A stretch of DNA of 63,036 nucleotides from DATARH01 sp050246595 (GTDB taxonomy: Bacteria > Pseudomonadota > Alphaproteobacteria > ATCC43930 > CGMCC-115725): contig JBFWVT010000026.1 in the NCBI GenBank assembly GCA_050246595.1, positions 1 through 63,036 of the forward strand, read 5' to 3'. A program made the position numbers and the translations under genes. Positions 17,601 to 26,120 of this stretch are shown here, in pieces. Under the pieces are notes generated by a model. The model was not told the DNA's origin, did not search any database, and saw only the letters and a program-made list of their open reading frames with translations. How positions within the stretch are numbered: the first letter of the stretch is position 1; each line of letters opens with the position of its first letter.

Positions 17601-19115
17601 GAGCGCACCAAGCTCGGCGACGACCACGCGCATCTTTCCGTCGATCGCGCTCCCATATTCCGCGATCCGGCCGGTTCCGGCGACATCAATCCCGATACCG
17701 CGCGCGGTCAATTCGGTCAGCTCGACCAGGCTGAAATCGGTTTTGGCGCTTGCCGCCAGCGACCAGCGAAGATCGCGCCCGAGATCGCGCGGCATCCCTT
17801 CCGGCAAAACCACCCCGCGCAGCTCCCCATCTGCCGCGATCAGCAGGCGCGCCGCCGGGTCGCCCGTCTCGGCGCTCCACGAGACCGCCGCCTGCGCCCG
17901 CCCCTGTGCCGCTTCGAAGGCGGCGATGCCGAGCGCGTCACCGCTTATTTCGATCCGGATGCGCGGCCGATCCTCGCTGCCCGACACCGTTGCATGCAGC
18001 TCCGCCGAGCCGCGCAGCGCTTCGCCGACCAGAGCGCTCGCCGCTTCGAGGTCGGAGAGACTCACCGCGACGTGCGCCGCGATCCCACGATCGGGCCGAC
18101 CGACCACTGCGTCGGCGGTCAGGCGGCCGGCGGACAGCCCCAGGGTCAGCGCCTCGACCGCGATCGCGCCGTCCTCGCGCAAGGTCAGGTGCGCCGCGAC
18201 CGGCACACTGTCGCCGGTCAGCGCCGCCAGTTCCGGCGGCAGCAGCTTTGCGACCGCGGCCGTCCCGTTCAGCGACAGCGTGCTCTCGCGGCCCAGCGCC
18301 AGCGCGATATTGGCCGCGGCGTGCGCGATATCGCCCGCCGAAGCGTCGAGCCGGCCGTGCCAGTCGGAGACCGGCCCGTCTCCGGCAATCGAGACCGAGA
18401 GCGGCGGCCGGTCGTCGCGACCGAGCAGCTTCGCGAGCAGAACCCCGCTCGGCTCGCGCGCGGCCAGACGCACCCGCATATCCGGCGCCACCCCGCTTTG
18501 CCGGACCGAAAGGTCGAATTCGCCGGGCACGCCGTCGGTGCGGTGCAGACGCAGCGCGATTTCGGCCGCGTCCTCGCGCGATACGGCATGGCCGGCAACC
18601 GTCGCCGCGATGCTTTCCCCGAGCACCGTCTCGGCCAGCGCGACGCGGTCGATCGCAAACCGGTCGATCGTCGTCGCCACCGGCATTGTCGGTATCCGCA
18701 ACCGTTCGGACCACGGTTCCGGCTCGGCCGCCGCGGGAATGTCGGGCGCGCGATACAAATCCAGCGCCGCCGCGCTCAGCTCTCTGATGTGCAGACGGAA
18801 GCCGAGCAGCTGGCCGAGCGCGATGTCGAGACGCACATTCTCGAAGGCCAGCCAGACGCCGCCCGCATCGGCGACCGTGATCCGCTTCGCGCTGACATCG
18901 AATGGGACCGTGCCCTCCAGCCCTGTTATCTCGATCTGGTAGCCCGGCGCGCTGACCATCCGGGCAATCATCCGGCCGACCGTATCGAGACCGATCGACG
19001 TCTGGAGCAGTGCGAACGCGCCTGTCACGGGTACGGCGAGCAGCACAAGAACGAGGCCGAGACGGCCTGCCGATCCGACGAGAAACGCGACAATTCGCAC
19101 CAGGAGGGGACGCAT
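14676..19115 (-). CDS. tamB: TamB, translocation and assembly module inner-membrane protein
   Basis: A 1479-residue protein with an N-terminal membrane anchor (about residues 5-32) and a very long beta-rich body, ending in the DUF490 domain with the typical final tyrosine-rich segment GIGLNYKYDY. TamB spans the periplasm as a groove for phospholipids and works with TamA. The start codon overlaps the tamA stop by one base (TGATG), so the pair is translationally coupled. The length is at the upper end for the family. Repeated AsmA-like strands fill residues 100-1100 with no separate catalytic domain. Confidence 0.93.
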   Translation of the reverse strand: MRPLLVRIVAFLVGSAGRLGLVLVLLAVPVTGAFALLQTSIGLDTVGRMIARMVSAPGYQIEITGLEGTVPFDVSAKRITVADAGGVWLAFENVRLDIALGQLLGFRLHIRELSAAALDLYRAPDIPAAAEPEPWSERLRIPTMPVATTIDRFAIDRVALAETVLGESIAATVAGHAVSREDAAEIALRLHRTDGVPGEFDLSVRQSGVAPDMRVRLAAREPSGVLLAKLLGRDDRPPLSVSIAGDGPVSDWHGRLDASAGDIAHAAANIALALGRESTLSLNGTAAVAKLLPPELAALTGDSVPVAAHLTLREDGAIAVEALTLGLSAGRLTADAVVGRPDRGIAAHVAVSLSDLEAASALVGEALRGSAELHATVSGSEDRPRIRIEISGDALGIAAFEAAQGRAQAAVSWSAETGDPAARLLIAADGELRGVVLPEGMPRDLGRDLRWSLAASAKTDFSLVELTELTARGIGIDVAGTGRIAEYGSAIDGKMRVVVAELGALSGLVGHRIDGRLTLDLTAEQQADSRMLARINGSVAALDTGIPAANALAGRSVTIAGSAERDRGGVFRLDRLAVTGDELVVGASGHFDPGSMRLAGRLDADIGDLRRAAAALDLPVAGRLTAAVTVEGAIARPLLHARLDGRDLRVGTAAFDRVRLEAKMADATQKRAAIDGEFHSGGLDGSLSLVADAGDAKEVAIRDLLLKAAGGVVNADLRIDRKTMLTRGKMTARLPDLSPWSRVAGVPLAGRLDVTAGLDAREGQGVELKLAGERLAHGGGESRIALDRMEATARLDEVLGTPYGKARATLTGVTFAAGGVSNATVTLDSPKPGRFAFRAEAKGRVVENLNLAADGTGEFAPQTGAVELRLARLDLALGPDRFRLSRPLTIARRGDDLALTGLAATFGRGRISGEAARRGNTLSLRLAAQDLPVASLGRLAGYPQASGALAFEAAIDGPLAAPRGRFSLSGRSLRLAAARQERLPALALDLAGGWNGSEIDLNGRVAGIKGETLTLTGSVPLVLDAQTLAIAVPQHGRVALRVHGAGDIANLADLLPLGEDRLGGRFALDGAVNGTVAAPAASGHLTVANGRYENFATGAVLNDLRLDIVGDRDRLAIREFSARDSARGSLTAQGGVALGSVGGPTADISVTLKDFRIIGRDLAVAAASGTVAITGPLASPHVAARLATDQGEINLPASLPPSVTRLDVVEINGRGRARAGRAGATKTAPALPASLDIRVAVPGRIFVRGRGLDSEWRGQLAITGTSEAPQIAGSLEAIRGTFDVLGKTFRVTHGEIGFDGGAAIDPVLDITAEVTAADITAQVMLQGPVSAPKLTMTSSPVVPQDEILARVLFGRGLGQITVAEGLQVAAAAGSLAGGGFDVLDRLRGGLGLDRLGFGSAANGMLASNPKPGNGGATSGAAITAGKYIADGVYVGASQGLTPRSSKAIVEVEILPRVTIQGDVSQSGGTGIGLNYKYDY

Positions 19116-21064
19116 CAGAACGCCTGGCCAAGGCTGATATAGACCTGGACCAGCGAATCGGCCGACCGCCGCCGCAGCGGCGTCGCCAGGTCGAGACGTA
19201 CCGGCCCGAACGGCGTGTAGTAGCGCAACCCTACCCCCGGACCATAGAACATCCGCTCGCCGAGCTGCGGCACCGGGCTGCGGTAGAAGCTGCCGGCATC
19301 GAAAAACGGCACGATGCCGATCGTTTTCGTGATCCTGATGCGCGCCTCCAGGCTCAGTTCGAGGCTCGACCGGCCGCCGATCGGGTTGTCGTTGGCGTCG
19401 AGCGGCCCCGCCATCTGATAACCGTAGGCCCTGACCGAGCCGCCGCCGCCGGCATAGAGCCGCTTGTCGGCCGGCAGTTCGGGCAGGGAGGCGCCCTGGA
19501 TCGAGGACACTGCCGCAAACGCGGCGACCACAACCCGGTCGCTGCCGCCGAGCCCCTTGTAGACGCTGCCGGAGAGCCGCTCGGTGACAAAGGTCAGGTC
19601 GGACCCGGCAAAGCTCTGATAGGGCACGAGATTGGCCTGGAGACGATAGCCTCGGGTCGGGTCCAGCAGATTGTCGCTGCGGTCGAGCTTGGCGAAAAGC
19701 GGCAGCCCGATCAGCGCATAACGCTGGCTGCGCTCCGATGACGGGAGCGGGCCGACATTCGCCTCCTGATCGACATTGGCCTTTTCGATGCTGATCCCGC
19801 CGCCGACGGTCAGACCGGGTCGGAAGAGACGCTCCAGACCGAGAGAGAAACGCACGTGCCGGCTGTCATACGCCGCCGGGTTCTCGCGGGCGATCTCGGC
19901 GCGGGCGATCAGGTCCTGGTCGATCGCGAGAAAATCGGGGCGGCGGAACGTGCCGGCGGCGCCGGTCTTCTGCGTTCCGGCCTCGATCGACAGGTGCAGG
20001 TATTCGGCCCGTCCGAACAGGTTGCGGTTCTCCCAGAAAACCTTCGCGGCAGGTCCCTCGCTGGTGTTGTAGGCGGCGCCGACGCCGATCGTGCGATGCG
20101 CCCGCTCGACCGCCTCGACCTGCATCGCCACTCGGTCGGGATCGGCCGGATCGCGCACCGGTTCGATCTTGACGGCGCTGAACAGCCCGGTGTCGATCAG
20201 CGCCCGCCGCGTGTCCTCGACCTCGCTGCTGTCGTAGACCGCGCCGGGGCGCCAGCGAAAGCGCCGCTCGACATAGGCTGGATCGAGCCGTTCAAGACCG
20301 CTGACCGTCGCCGTACCGAAGCGCATCCGCGGTCCCGGGTCGAGCACATAGGTGACCGCCATCGTGCGCGCTTCATGGTCGATGACGACCCGCCGGTCGA
20401 TTTTTTTTGCGAACGGGTAGCCGGCACCTCCAAGGGAAGCGAGCAGCGCCGCCTCGGTTGCGACGACCGGCTCGGTTTGCGCCGGTTCGCCGGGACGCAG
20501 CGGCAATTGCGATGCCGTAGAGGCCGCCGCCTCCGGATCGCGCGGGATTGCGAGCGGTCGGCGCTCGGGTCCGAGGACATTGACCTCGGCGATGCGATAG
20601 AGCGGCCCCGGCTCGGCGGTGACGGTCACCTTGGCCGGCATGTCGGCCGATTCGGGGCCGGTGTCGATCCGATAGGAGAACCGCGCGTCCCAATAGCCGA
20701 GACTGTGCGCCGCGTCGGTCAGCAGTTCGAGGTCGCGCTCGGCGCGGCGGCGCAGCGCCTGCTCGGAGGCCGGCAGCCGGTCCTGCAAACTCTTCAGCTC
20801 CGAGACCTCATCGAGAAGATCGGCCAGCGCCGAATCCTCGACCCCGACGATCTCGGTCTCGTAGCGCAGATCGGCCAGGACGGACGACCCGGCCAGGCAT
20901 CCCAGCCCGATAGCGACCAGCAATCCGATGCGACGACGCCGCGCCGATCCCGGCCGTCTGCGACGGGAGCGCCCGATCACCCCTGCCCTCACCCCCAACC
21001 CCGATCTCGTACCGCGCGGCCGACCGGCGGAAAACCGTATCGGACCGATCGTCCCACCCGGCAA
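19115..21064 (-). CDS. tamA: TamA, BamA/Omp85-family outer-membrane protein
   Basis: A 649-residue Omp85 protein: POTRA-like domains at about residues 65-300, then a 16-strand beta barrel to the C-terminus, which ends in VYISLGQAF with terminal Phe as expected for BAM-targeted barrels. The conserved barrel motifs GGGGSVRAYGYQ (VRGY-like) and VPFFDAGSFY are present. The hydrophobic segment RIGLLVAIGLGCLAGSSVLA near residues 45-64 is the signal peptide, so translation may start later than 21064; the basic run before it is unusually long. First gene of tamA-tamB. Confidence 0.92.
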   Translation of the reverse strand: MPGGTIGPIRFSAGRPRGTRSGLGVRAGVIGRSRRRRPGSARRRRIGLLVAIGLGCLAGSSVLADLRYETEIVGVEDSALADLLDEVSELKSLQDRLPASEQALRRRAERDLELLTDAAHSLGYWDARFSYRIDTGPESADMPAKVTVTAEPGPLYRIAEVNVLGPERRPLAIPRDPEAAASTASQLPLRPGEPAQTEPVVATEAALLASLGGAGYPFAKKIDRRVVIDHEARTMAVTYVLDPGPRMRFGTATVSGLERLDPAYVERRFRWRPGAVYDSSEVEDTRRALIDTGLFSAVKIEPVRDPADPDRVAMQVEAVERAHRTIGVGAAYNTSEGPAAKVFWENRNLFGRAEYLHLSIEAGTQKTGAAGTFRRPDFLAIDQDLIARAEIARENPAAYDSRHVRFSLGLERLFRPGLTVGGGISIEKANVDQEANVGPLPSSERSQRYALIGLPLFAKLDRSDNLLDPTRGYRLQANLVPYQSFAGSDLTFVTERLSGSVYKGLGGSDRVVVAAFAAVSSIQGASLPELPADKRLYAGGGGSVRAYGYQMAGPLDANDNPIGGRSSLELSLEARIRITKTIGIVPFFDAGSFYRSPVPQLGERMFYGPGVGLRYYTPFGPVRLDLATPLRRRSADSLVQVYISLGQAF

Positions 21065-21296
21065 CTCTAACCCAGTTCGCCGCGCGGCGGGTCATTGCCG
21101 ATACTGCGTCGCGTCGCGGCAAATCGCGATGGTGCCTGTTCTCTCGCCAGCTCTCTCGCGCAAAAGAGTTTAACCCGCGCGCCAATTGGGGCGAGCCGAT
21201 CCCGCGCGGTGGTGACGTTGTTGCCAGCAGCCGGCCGGTTTGGCTATGACGGAGCATCGGCTCGCCGCCGATCGGTCCGAACGGGAAAACGCCTCG

Positions 21297-21875
21297 ATGT
21301 CAGAGACCACCCCGGTCCTCCTCGGAATGTCCGGCAGTCTGCGCGCCGGCTCCTATTCGAACGCGGTGCTTGCGACCCTGCGCGAGAGATTCGCCGGCCG
21401 CGCCGATCTGCAACTCTGCGATCTGGCGCCGATCCCGCTCTATAATCAGGACCTCGAGGGCGACAAGCGGCCGCCTGCGGTCAAGAAGCTGCTGGCGGAT
21501 ATCGAGGCGGCCGACGGCCTCGTGTTCTGCGCGCCGGAATTCAATCACAGCATCCCCGGCGTGCTGAAAAACGCGATCGACTGGGCGTCGCGCCCGGCCT
21601 TTCAGTCGGTGCTGGCCTACAAGCCGGTGGCGATCATGGCCACCTCGCGCGGCCCGCTCGGCGGCGCACGCTGCCTCGAACACATGAAGGTGGCGCTCGA
21701 TGGGTGTCTGTGCCGGGTCGCGCTGGCGCGCGAAGTCATCATAACCTCGGCCGAAAGCAAGGTTCGCGACGGTCGTCTCGTCGACGAAACCTCGCTCGGT
21801 TTCGCCTGCGGCGCGGTCGAGGCGTTGCTCGGCGAAATCCGTCTCTGGCGCTCGGCCGGGCCGAAGCAGGCGTGA
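21297..21875 (+). CDS. NADPH-dependent FMN reductase
   Basis: Flavodoxin-like reductase of 192 residues that reduces FMN or quinones with NAD(P)H. The phosphate loop is GSLRAGSYSNAV near the N-terminus; CAPEFNHSIPGVLKNAIDW is the family's flavin-contact signature. Start at 21297 (MSETTPV) fits the fold; an ATG at 21246 or TTG at 21240 would add 17-19 residues. Ribosome binding sites are weak for all of them. The stop is directly followed by the ATG of the enoyl-CoA hydratase gene (TGAATG), so the two are translationally coupled. Confidence 0.9.
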   Translation: MSETTPVLLGMSGSLRAGSYSNAVLATLRERFAGRADLQLCDLAPIPLYNQDLEGDKRPPAVKKLLADIEAADGLVFCAPEFNHSIPGVLKNAIDWASRPAFQSVLAYKPVAIMATSRGPLGGARCLEHMKVALDGCLCRVALAREVIITSAESKVRDGRLVDETSLGFACGAVEALLGEIRLWRSAGPKQA

Positions 21876-22676
21876 ATGGCGGAAGACGCCCCGCTCCTCT
21901 GCGTCGTGGACGGTCGCGGTGTCGCCTCGGTGACGCTGAACCGGCCCGAAGTCAACAACGCTTATAACGGCGCGCTGATCGATGCGGTGATCGAGATGTT
22001 CCGGCGCCTCGGAACCGACCCGGCCGTGCGCCTCGTTGTCTTGCGCGGCGCCGGGCGAAACTTTCAGGCCGGGGCCGATCTGAGATTCCTCGACGGCCTG
22101 CGCACCGCCTCCGCCGAGGAGAACCGCGAATTCTCGCGGCGCACGGTCGCCGCGTTCCGCGCCGTTCAGCTCTATCCCCGCCCGACGCTGGCGCTGATCC
22201 ACGGTGGCTGCTTTGGCGGCGGTGTCGGGTTCGCAGCCGCGTGCGATATCGCGATCGCGGCCGATGATGCGGTTTTCGGAATAACCGAAGTGCGCTGGGG
22301 CATCACGCCGGCGCCGATCATTCCGCTTCTGGTGGACCGTATCGGGGCGCGCGCAACCGGCCGCCTCGGGCTGACCGGCGAGCGCTTTGATGCGGCGACA
22401 GCGCGCGCGATCGGTCTGGTGCACGAGACCTGCCTGCCCGGCGCTCTTGAGGCAGCCGGCGAGCGGATCGTCGAGCATCTGCTGCTCGCCGGTCCCGCGG
22501 CGGTCTCGATCACCAAACGGCTGATCGAGGAGTCGGTCGAAACCCCGTTCGCGGGCGAATTTCACGACCGCATCGTCGAGGAGGCCGCCGCCCGCCGCCG
22601 CACCCCGGAGGCCGCGGAGGGCCTCGCCAGCTTTCGCGAAAAGCGCAAGCCTCGGTGGTATCCGGAGCGCGCCTGA
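21876..22676 (+). CDS. Enoyl-CoA hydratase/isomerase family protein
   Basis: Crotonase-fold protein of 266 residues. The oxyanion-hole strands are visible as FQAGADLRFL and HGGCFGGGVGFAAACDIAIA; the acidic residue of GITEVRWGITPA sits in the usual catalytic region. It is most like methylglutaconyl-CoA or 3-methylglutaconyl hydratases of leucine breakdown in overall shape, but the family is too broad to name a substrate. It begins with no gap after the FMN reductase gene. Confidence 0.88.
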   Translation: MAEDAPLLCVVDGRGVASVTLNRPEVNNAYNGALIDAVIEMFRRLGTDPAVRLVVLRGAGRNFQAGADLRFLDGLRTASAEENREFSRRTVAAFRAVQLYPRPTLALIHGGCFGGGVGFAAACDIAIAADDAVFGITEVRWGITPAPIIPLLVDRIGARATGRLGLTGERFDAATARAIGLVHETCLPGALEAAGERIVEHLLLAGPAAVSITKRLIEESVETPFAGEFHDRIVEEAAARRRTPEAAEGLASFREKRKPRWYPERA

Positions 22677-22774
22677 AGCATTCGCCTTCCAAGTATTCTC
22701 CGTGACCGGCGCAGCATCCTGGTCTTAACTAGGGCTTGCAAGCATAACCGGCGTTCGCGACGCGAGGAGGAACC

Positions 22775-23764
22775 GTGGCCGAAGAACTCAGGATGGATCG
22801 CAATCTCGCGCTCGAAGCGGTGCGGGTCACCGAGGCGGCGGCGCTGTCGGCCTCGCGGCTGATGGGGCGCGGCGACGAGAAGGCGGCGGATCAGGCCGCG
22901 GTCGACGCGATGCGGCAGGCTCTCAACAGCCTGTCGATCGCGGGCACCGTCGTGATCGGCGAGGGCGAGCGCGACGAGGCGCCGATGCTCTATATCGGCG
23001 AGACGGTCGGCACCGGGCAGGGACCGAAGATCGATATCGCGCTCGATCCGCTCGAAGGCACGACAATCACCGCCAAAGGCGCCGCCAACGCGCTCGCGGT
23101 TCTGGCGATGGCCGATCACGGCGGATTTCTAAATGCGCCCGATGTCTACATGGACAAGATCGCGGTCGGCGGCGGGCTGCCGGACGGTGTCGTCGATCTC
23201 GATGCCGAGCCGGCCGAAAATCTCGCGAACCTGGCCCGCGCGAAAAACCTGGATGTCGCCGATCTCGTCGTCTGCATTCTCGATCGGCCGCGTCACGCCG
23301 AGCTGATCGCCAAGGTGCGCGCGGCCGGCGCCCGCATCATGCTGATCGGCGACGGCGATGTCAGCGGCGTCATGGCCACCTCCGACCCGGAGACCGGGAT
23401 CGACATCTATATGGGTTCGGGCGGCGCTCCGGAGGGCGTGCTGGCGGCGGCGGCGCTGCGCTGCATCGGCGGCCAGATGCAGGGGCGGCTCTTGTTCCGC
23501 AACGACGACGAGCGCGGCCGGGCGCACCGTCTCGGCATCGCCGATCTGAACCGCAAATACACGATGATGGACATGGCGCATGGCGACGTGATGTTCGCTG
23601 CCACCGGCGTCACCAACGGCAGCATGCTGAAAGGCGTGCGCCGTTTCGCGGGCGGCGGGTTCACGCACTCGGTCGTGATGCGCTCGAAGACCGGTACGGT
23701 GCGCTATGTCGAGGCCAGGCACGATTTCACCCGCAAACAGCCCTTCGCCCCGCTTGGCCGCTGA
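22775..23764 (+). CDS. glpX: Class II fructose-1,6-bisphosphatase
   Basis: Removes the 1-phosphate of fructose 1,6-bisphosphate in gluconeogenesis and the Calvin cycle. 329 residues; the metal-binding signatures GEGERDEAP (62-70) and DPLEGTT (91-97) are typical of GlpX, and IGDGDVSG and DIYMGSGGAPEGV follow. The start is a GTG at 22775 with GAGGAGG just upstream. No Calvin-cycle genes lie nearby, so a gluconeogenic role is more likely. DUF3237 follows after 11 nt and may be co-transcribed. Confidence 0.95.
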   Translation: MAEELRMDRNLALEAVRVTEAAALSASRLMGRGDEKAADQAAVDAMRQALNSLSIAGTVVIGEGERDEAPMLYIGETVGTGQGPKIDIALDPLEGTTITAKGAANALAVLAMADHGGFLNAPDVYMDKIAVGGGLPDGVVDLDAEPAENLANLARAKNLDVADLVVCILDRPRHAELIAKVRAAGARIMLIGDGDVSGVMATSDPETGIDIYMGSGGAPEGVLAAAALRCIGGQMQGRLLFRNDDERGRAHRLGIADLNRKYTMMDMAHGDVMFAATGVTNGSMLKGVRRFAGGGFTHSVVMRSKTGTVRYVEARHDFTRKQPFAPLGR

Positions 23765-23775
23765 TCGGAGGACGC

Positions 23776-24243
23776 ATGCCCATCAAGACGCTGCGCAGCG
23801 AATTTCTGTTCAACTTAGCCGGCTCTGTAGGCGAACCGCGCGACATTGGACCCACCTCGCGGGGTACCCGGCGTTTTTATCCGGTCGTCAGCGGCACCTT
23901 CGAAGGTCCGCACCTGCGTGGGGAAGTGCTTCCGGACGGGGGTGACTGGCTGCTGTTGCGCCCGGACGGCATCCTGGAGCAGGACGTTCGCCTGACGCTC
24001 AAGACGGACGATGGCGCCTTCATCTATGTTCGGTATGCTGGCATGCGCCATGGCCCGCCGGAGGTCATGGCGCGCTTGGCGCGGGGCGAGATGGTCGATC
24101 CGAGCGAGTATTACTTCCGTGTAGCGCCGATTTTCGAAACCGGAGTCGAGCAGTATGCCTGGCTCAACAATATCCTTGCCGTAGGTGTTGGGGAGAGATT
24201 GCCGCCGAATGTGGTTCGCTACTCGGTCTTTCAGATACTCTAA
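23776..24243 (+). CDS. DUF3237 family protein
   Basis: A 155-residue small beta-barrel protein. The family pattern is visible: RRFYPVVSGTFEGPHLRGEVLPDGGDWLLLRPDG, then LKTDDGAFIYVRYAGMRHGPPEVMARLARGE, then PSEYYFRVAPIFETGVEQYAWLN. GGAGG lies before the ATG. The biochemical function of DUF3237 proteins is not established. Base composition is slightly less GC-rich than that of the flanking genes. Confidence 0.85.
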   Translation: MPIKTLRSEFLFNLAGSVGEPRDIGPTSRGTRRFYPVVSGTFEGPHLRGEVLPDGGDWLLLRPDGILEQDVRLTLKTDDGAFIYVRYAGMRHGPPEVMARLARGEMVDPSEYYFRVAPIFETGVEQYAWLNNILAVGVGERLPPNVVRYSVFQIL

Positions 24244-24293
24244 ACGAGCCATCGGAGGTGATCCCGGCAGCTCTCCACTGATTTTGGGCCGAT

Positions 24294-26117
24294 ATGGACG
24301 GCACGGCATCGCCGCTCGCGGCGCCTCCCTTTCTTGGCGTTGAGCGCTCGGTCTGCGGACGGCGCTGGCGGGTCCGGCCCTGCGACGACAATACGGCGCT
24401 GCTGATTGCCGAGCGGCTTGGCCTGCCGGAGATCGTCGGCAGGCTGCTGGCGCAGCGCGGCATCGGTCTCGCCGATGCCCCCTCCTTTCTCGCTCCCCGC
24501 CTGCGCGAGCAGCTCCCCGACCCCGCCCATCTGCGCGACATGGCGCCGGCCGCCGCCCGCCTCGTGCGCGCGATCCGCGAGAGTGAGCGGATCGTTGTAT
24601 TTGGCGATTACGACGTGGACGGCGCAACGTCGGCGGCGCTGCTGCTGCGGTTTTTCGCTGCGGTCGGCGCCCGCGCCTCGGTCTATGTGCCCGATCGGAT
24701 TCGCGAAGGCTACGGCCCGAATGCGGCGGCACTGCTGCGCTTGCGTGAGGCGGGGACGGCGGTCGCGATCACGGTCGATTGCGGCGCGACCGCCCACGAG
24801 CCGCTCGCCGCCGCGAAGGAGGCCGGACTTGACGTGATCGTGGTCGATCACCACGTCGGCGAGCCGCTATTGCCGCCTTCCGTCGCGGTCGTCAACCCGA
24901 ACCGGCTCGACGAAGAGAGCCCGCATGGCGCGCTCGCCGCGGTCGGGGTCGCTTTCCTGCTCGCCGTCGCGGTCAACCGGGCTTTGCGCGAGACCGGCTG
25001 GTATGCCGGGCGGTCCGAACCCGACCTGTTGCAATGGCTCGATCTGGTCGCGCTCGGCACGGTGTGCGATGTCGTGCCGCTGACCGGGGTCAACCGCGCT
25101 CTTGTCGCACAGGGAATCCGGATTGCCCGGCAATTGCGCAATCCCGGAATGCGGGCGCTGGCCGCGGTCGGTAGCGTAACCGCACCGATCGACGCCTACC
25201 ATCTCGGCTTTGTGCTGGGTCCACGGGTCAATGCCGGCGGCCGGGTCGGTGCCGCCGATCTCGGTGCCCGGCTGCTCGCGTCCGACGACCCGCAGGAGGC
25301 GGCGCGATTGGCAGCGCAGCTCGACGCCTATAACCGCGAGCGCCGCGCCATCGAGGCGGAGACGCTGGAGGCGGCGATCGCCTGCGTCGAGACCGGTCCG
25401 CAATCGCCTGCTCTGGTGTTCGCGGCGGCGGAGGGCTGGCATCCGGGGGTCATCGGCATCGTCGCGGCGCGGCTCAAGGAACGCTACCAGCGCCCAGCCT
25501 GTGTCGTCGCGGTGGCGGACGGGATCGGAAAAGGCTCGGGACGCTCCGTGCCGGGGGTGGCGCTCGGCCCCGCGGTGATCGCGGCGCGTCAGGCCGGGTT
25601 GCTTGTCAATGGCGGCGGGCACGCGATGGCCGCCGGCTTTACCGTAACCGCCGACCGGCTTGATGCGCTGCGCTCATTCCTGGCCGATCGTCTCGGCGAC
25701 GGCATCGACCGTGAAAGTCTCGTTCCACTGCTGTCGATCGACGGCGCGCTGTCGGCGGCGGGCGCGACATCCGGTCTGATCGCGCATATCGACGCGCTGG
25801 CGCCGTTCGGCGCCGCCAATCCCGAGCCGCGCTTCGCGTTTCCGGCGATCCGCCTGGCGCATGTCGAGCCGGTCGGCAACGGGCATCTGCGCTGCCGGCT
25901 AAGCGATGCAATGGGAGCCAACGCTGCCGGTTCCGGAGAGGGCGGCACCGGCCGTCTCAGCGCGATCGCGTTTCGCGCCGCCGCAACACCGCTCGGCCGG
26001 TTTCTCGCCGCCTCGCGCGGACAGACGATCCACGTCGCCGGCCATCTCCGCCGCGACACCTATCGCGGCGGCGCTGCCGTCCAGCTCGTCATCGACGATG
26101 CCGCGCCGGTCGTATGA
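24294..26117 (+). CDS. recJ: Single-stranded-DNA exonuclease RecJ
   Basis: 5'-3' single-strand exonuclease of recombination and mismatch repair. DHH phosphoesterase motifs: GDYDVDGATS at 104-113, VDCG near 161 and DHH at 185-187; the DHHA1 domain motif NGGGHAMAAGF lies near residue 440, and the C-terminal OB-like domain follows. 607 residues is normal. The ATG at 24294 has no close ribosome binding site; a strong GGAGGTGA occurs 35 nt upstream at 24253-24260 but no in-frame start follows it. Confidence 0.95.
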   Translation: MDGTASPLAAPPFLGVERSVCGRRWRVRPCDDNTALLIAERLGLPEIVGRLLAQRGIGLADAPSFLAPRLREQLPDPAHLRDMAPAAARLVRAIRESERIVVFGDYDVDGATSAALLLRFFAAVGARASVYVPDRIREGYGPNAAALLRLREAGTAVAITVDCGATAHEPLAAAKEAGLDVIVVDHHVGEPLLPPSVAVVNPNRLDEESPHGALAAVGVAFLLAVAVNRALRETGWYAGRSEPDLLQWLDLVALGTVCDVVPLTGVNRALVAQGIRIARQLRNPGMRALAAVGSVTAPIDAYHLGFVLGPRVNAGGRVGAADLGARLLASDDPQEAARLAAQLDAYNRERRAIEAETLEAAIACVETGPQSPALVFAAAEGWHPGVIGIVAARLKERYQRPACVVAVADGIGKGSGRSVPGVALGPAVIAARQAGLLVNGGGHAMAAGFTVTADRLDALRSFLADRLGDGIDRESLVPLLSIDGALSAAGATSGLIAHIDALAPFGAANPEPRFAFPAIRLAHVEPVGNGHLRCRLSDAMGANAAGSGEGGTGRLSAIAFRAAATPLGRFLAASRGQTIHVAGHLRRDTYRGGAAVQLVIDDAAPVV

Positions 26118-26120
26118 CGG